Source: Pseudomonadota bacterium (GTDB lineage Bacteria > Myxococcota_A > UBA796 > SXON01). From it: a DNA stretch of 64,000 nucleotides. Positions 61,548 to 64,000 of this stretch are shown here, piece after piece; within the stretch, counting starts at the first letter, position 1; every line of letters begins with the position of its first letter. The notes beneath the pieces were generated by a model. It had not been told where the DNA came from and made no database searches. It was given only the letters and a program-made list of their open reading frames with translations. The DNA is taken from contig JAUXQH010000115.1 in the NCBI GenBank assembly GCA_030685065.1, forward strand, positions 1-64,000. The letters run 5' to 3'. Both the position numbers and the translations under genes were made by a program.

Positions 61548-62632
61548 TGGCCACAAGGGCCTTCGATCGTCACCGGCAATCCCGTCACGCGATCGTTGCA
61601 TGCACTGCCCTCAACCACATAAGCGCTGGAGTTTCCGCTGACAGTGATGGTTCCAAAGTCCGAAACTTTATACCACGATACGGTCCCGTCGCTGTGCCAA
61701 AGTTGTAGGTTGTCCCAGTCAAGATCGTCCCCACCCTCTTCCACCCCACCGCAGGTCCTCTGATTCCGAGTCAATGCCCTAATGCCCGTGATTCCACGAC
61801 CTTCCTTGCACGCCCAGGCAAATACTGTCTCTACGGACGAATTGCGAATACACCCGGTCCCGCCTCCAAATCCCGACAGCATGACGTCAGGAGTATCGGG
61901 GATTGCGAGGTCGCAGTCATAGCGGTCAGGATACTCAGGCTCGGCCGGATACGTTTCCCAAAGTTCACCTTCGGAAGATACGGTCATTGAGCAAAGGCAC
62001 CTGCCAGTGAAACGACCCCGCCGAACCTCGGCATCGCAGTCGAAATCGAAGTCCAAGGTGCGATCACCGCTCTCCATTTCCTCCTTCAGCTTGGGCTCCA
62101 AACATTTGCACGGAAGCCCAGCGCTAATGGCGGCCGCGCCCGAATCAAAATCAACGCTGGGTGGGGGCGGAGCTGCTGCGTCCGAACCTATACTCTTGTC
62201 GTCGTCGGCCCACCCAAGCCGAAGACGACCCAATCCCCACGGGTTCGTGAATGCGCTCCAACCTCGGGAGGGGCGAGAGGCTGTGGGAGCAAGGTAGGGA
62301 TTAAGGCCGAGGAGCAGGCTGGGCGTCCCCCCGGCCCTCACGGCCTGAATCTTCCTAAGGCCGAGTCCGCCCCCCATGAGGTTCGCGTTCGCATCATGCT
62401 GCGCGTTCTTGTCGATTTCGAGCGTGCCCGACCCACACCCACAACCCTTCCCAGCACATGTGTCCCCACAGCCACCCCCACAGCCACCCCCACAGCCACA
62501 GTCCTTCCCGGCCGTGGCCCACGACCAGTTCGGCATCGCGGGGCCTGCATTCCCAGGGCGCTCGGTCACGCGGCCTTGGCGCACGAGCTCAGCGAGGCTT
62601 GGTGGGCGGATGATGGCTGGTTGGAGGCTCAT
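61514..62632 (-). CDS. Cysteine-rich protein of unknown function
   Basis: 372 residues from ATG 62632, overlapping the upstream stop (ATGA). Residues 1-40 form a conserved-looking head (SLQPAIIRPPSLAELVRQGR). Seven cysteines occur between residues 45 and 66 in a Gly-rich CxC/CxxxC pattern. About fifteen further cysteines are spread through the rest (CKC, CLCS and others), which is Asp/Gly-rich. No signal peptide is evident. Metal binding or a heavily disulfide-bonded structure is possible. The protein may be secreted by an unknown route. No family recognised. Confidence 0.6.
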   Translation of the reverse strand: MSLQPAIIRPPSLAELVRQGRVTERPGNAGPAMPNWSWATAGKDCGCGGGCGGGCGDTCAGKGCGCGSGTLEIDKNAQHDANANLMGGGLGLRKIQAVRAGGTPSLLLGLNPYLAPTASRPSRGWSAFTNPWGLGRLRLGWADDDKSIGSDAAAPPPPSVDFDSGAAAISAGLPCKCLEPKLKEEMESGDRTLDFDFDCDAEVRRGRFTGRCLCSMTVSSEGELWETYPAEPEYPDRYDCDLAIPDTPDVMLSGFGGGTGCIRNSSVETVFAWACKEGRGITGIRALTRNQRTCGGVEEGGDDLDWDNLQLWHSDGTVSWYKVSDFGTITVSGNSSAYVVEGSACNDRVTGLPVTIEGPCGQCPEGTGPLDF

Positions 62633-63015
62633 TCCGAGATCACGTCCACGGAGCACGCCACGCGAGCCATGTTCACGGTCGACCCCGACGCGTTCTTCGC
62701 GAACAGAACCATGCGAATGAGCTGCTTACCCTGCGTGACGGAGGAGATGTCCTCCCAGCCCGCCGGGTAGTGCACGCCGTTCGAGGTCTTGTAGCCGCCG
62801 AAGGCGACGGCGGTGTCGGGACTGTTCTCAACGTCCGCCGTCTGGTAGCCCAACGCCACCTCGATGTTGTTGAGACGACATACGATCTCCAGGGTGCCGC
62901 GGACCATCATGAAGTCCGAAGCCCACATCCAGCCAGTCACGGGGTGCTCGAGCGTCAGTGTGTTGTTCGAGTACACTACCGTCCAGGCGACGCCGAGGGT
63001 CTTCACGCTTGCCAT
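62629..63015 (-). CDS. Hypothetical beta-rich protein, first gene of the coupled operon
   Basis: 128 residues from ATG 63015. Alternating strand-like sequence (VAWTVVYSNNTLTLEHPVTG, VCRLNNIEVALGYQ, QLIRMVLFAKNASG) suggests a beta-sandwich such as a phage-tail, pilin-like or discoidin-type domain. It overlaps the cysteine-rich gene by four bases. No family recognised. Confidence 0.55.
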   Translation of the reverse strand: MASVKTLGVAWTVVYSNNTLTLEHPVTGWMWASDFMMVRGTLEIVCRLNNIEVALGYQTADVENSPDTAVAFGGYKTSNGVHYPAGWEDISSVTQGKQLIRMVLFAKNASGSTVNMARVACSVDVISE

Positions 63016-63579
63016 CAGAATGCTCCCTTATGAGGCCCGAAGTTGAGCCTGCTTGCGGAAGCTACCATGCTCCTTCGGTTCCGTGGGCAAGGCGCTTCAA
63101 TGAATCGGCTGAGCACGCCGAGGCGTCGAGCGCGATGCGTCGTGAGTTCTTGAGTGATAACGCCGAATCGGCCGATGTGCCGTTCTAGCCGCGAAGTCTG
63201 ATCATTGTATCGTGGAATACGGGTCATCGACCGATGGCGACGTGCCGTCGGCTCGTTTGTAAACCGCACCCGGCGGCCCCATTCCTCGGCCCGTTGGCCG
63301 TTGTTCGACGATCGGCACGCGGAACCCGACCCTACGCGGCGGCGGCGCGCGGGGCGTGGGCGGCGGGGGTCAGGTCGGCCCAGGGCGTGCGGACGCGGTC
63401 GGTCGACAGTGCGCCGAGCGTGTCGCGAAGCCAGCGGTCGGGGTCGATGGGGCGGGCGGTCACGGGCGGAGGCACGGGCGCGCTCCATGCGCCGGGCTCC
63501 TCTCATCCGGGAAAGGGCGCGAAGCTCCGCGGGTACCCGTGCCCGGCGAGCAACGCCTCCTTGCACCCGAGCCGGCCCC
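63016..63579. other. Gap with no supported gene
   Basis: 564 bases. The left 220 bases are lower in GC and could hold the promoter of the minus-strand operon ending at 60881. A 43-codon minus-strand frame (63332-63463, from GTG) reads IDPDRWLRDTLGALSTDRVR and looks somewhat protein-like, perhaps a remnant of a larger gene end. Confidence 0.4.
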
Positions 63580-64000
63580 GTGACGGGCAAGCTGACGGAC
63601 ATCCACGCGCCCACCGCCATCGACAGGTCGAACACGATCGCGCTCTCGGTGGACGGGCAGCCGGTCCGCGTCGACCTGTTCCAGGTCGTGTCCGTGCACC
63701 GCGTGGACGAGAAGCGGATCTCCGTCTCAACTGAGGGGGACTACCGGGAGCAGGAGGTCGACGAGCGCCTCACCGGCGGGTCGACGAGCGCACGAGGCGA
63801 GCGGTCGGCGCGCGCACGGGGCGCGGGCACCGGCCTTGTTGTGGGCGGCGTCGCGCTGCTTGCGCTCGGCACAGCGTCTCTTCTCGCCTTCCAGGGCGAG
63901 GCCACGAAGGGCATGGACGCCGCGCTGAAGGGCGACATCCCAGGCTCGGCAAGCCACGGGACCGCCGCCTCGACATGGTCGACCGTCGGCGCCGGAGCGT
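63580..64000 (+). CDS. Membrane protein, 3' end outside window
   Basis: 140 codons from GTG 63580 with no stop before the window edge. Residues 1-80 form a soluble part (LTDIHAPTAIDRSNTIALSV, VDLFQVVSVHRVDEKRISVS). A span LVVGGVALLALGTASLLAFQ follows, and then a Gly/Ser/Ala-rich region. The topology would be N-in with a domain beyond the span. No family recognised. Confidence 0.55.
   Translation, partial: MTGKLTDIHAPTAIDRSNTIALSVDGQPVRVDLFQVVSVHRVDEKRISVSTEGDYREQEVDERLTGGSTSARGERSARARGAGTGLVVGGVALLALGTASLLAFQGEATKGMDAALKGDIPGSASHGTAASTWSTVGAGA

Noticed and set aside
63332..63463. 43-codon minus-strand frame with a protein-like sequence
   Set aside because: No ribosome site and no family; kept only as a remark on the gap.

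Overview
The window is a piece of a very GC-rich genome with dense gene packing, many start/stop overlaps (ATGA, GTGA, TGATG) and frequent GTG or TTG starts. Several traits point to Myxococcota or a close deltaproteobacterial relative, probably a soil or sediment member. There are many secreted lipoproteins with Asp-Thr linkers, a MopE-type metal-binding repeat protein, MYXO-CTERM-like C-terminal sorting tails, a heme/copper-monooxygenase lipoprotein, an FHA protein and a fatty acyl-AMP ligase. This assignment is inference from protein style; there is no rRNA or other marker gene in the window.

Positions 1-47,000 look chromosomal. They open with the end of argininosuccinate lyase, then a lipoprotein, a photolyase remnant, a coupled carbonic anhydrase/phosphoesterase pair and a DsbA-like lipoprotein. 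A plus-strand run follows (lipase-like hydrolase, two unknowns, MscS channel, SPFH protein, NAD-kinase-like protein). Next come a Phd/VapC toxin-antitoxin pair with a clear operator and an epimerase-type threonine dehydrogenase. Divergent from that is a tightly overlapped operon of a MurG-like glycosyltransferase, three radical SAM proteins and an anchored protein (11,464-16,333), the best candidate for an undescribed pathway. After it lie two MYXO-CTERM-like exported enzymes, a solitary HsdR-N-like nuclease between imperfect direct repeats, an N-formylglutamate amidohydrolase-like protein, the heme/copper monooxygenase lipoprotein, and a divergent yceI/LysR pair. Then comes a four-gene minus-strand operon (M14 peptidase, FHA protein, hydrolase, FAAL), followed by GH6, GST and MopE-like proteins.

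Positions 35,500-41,800 are repeat-rich and decayed: a 63-bp minisatellite, a fossil Asp-Thr linker array, and remnants of a DUF3368 protein and a glycosidase. These alternate with intact secreted proteins of unknown role. From 41,800 to 47,000 more secreted proteins follow, including an 825-residue one.

From 47,263 (tyrosine integrase) to the right edge the content changes to that of a mobile or genomic island. It holds a primase-type ATPase, an XRE repressor, a UPF0489 protein, a kinase-like protein, an octapeptide-repeat protein, a J-domain membrane protein, a PD-(D/E)XK-like fragment and several frameshifted remnants. It ends with a coupled four-gene operon built around a cysteine-rich protein (60,881-63,015). 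No tRNA, rRNA or CRISPR array was seen.
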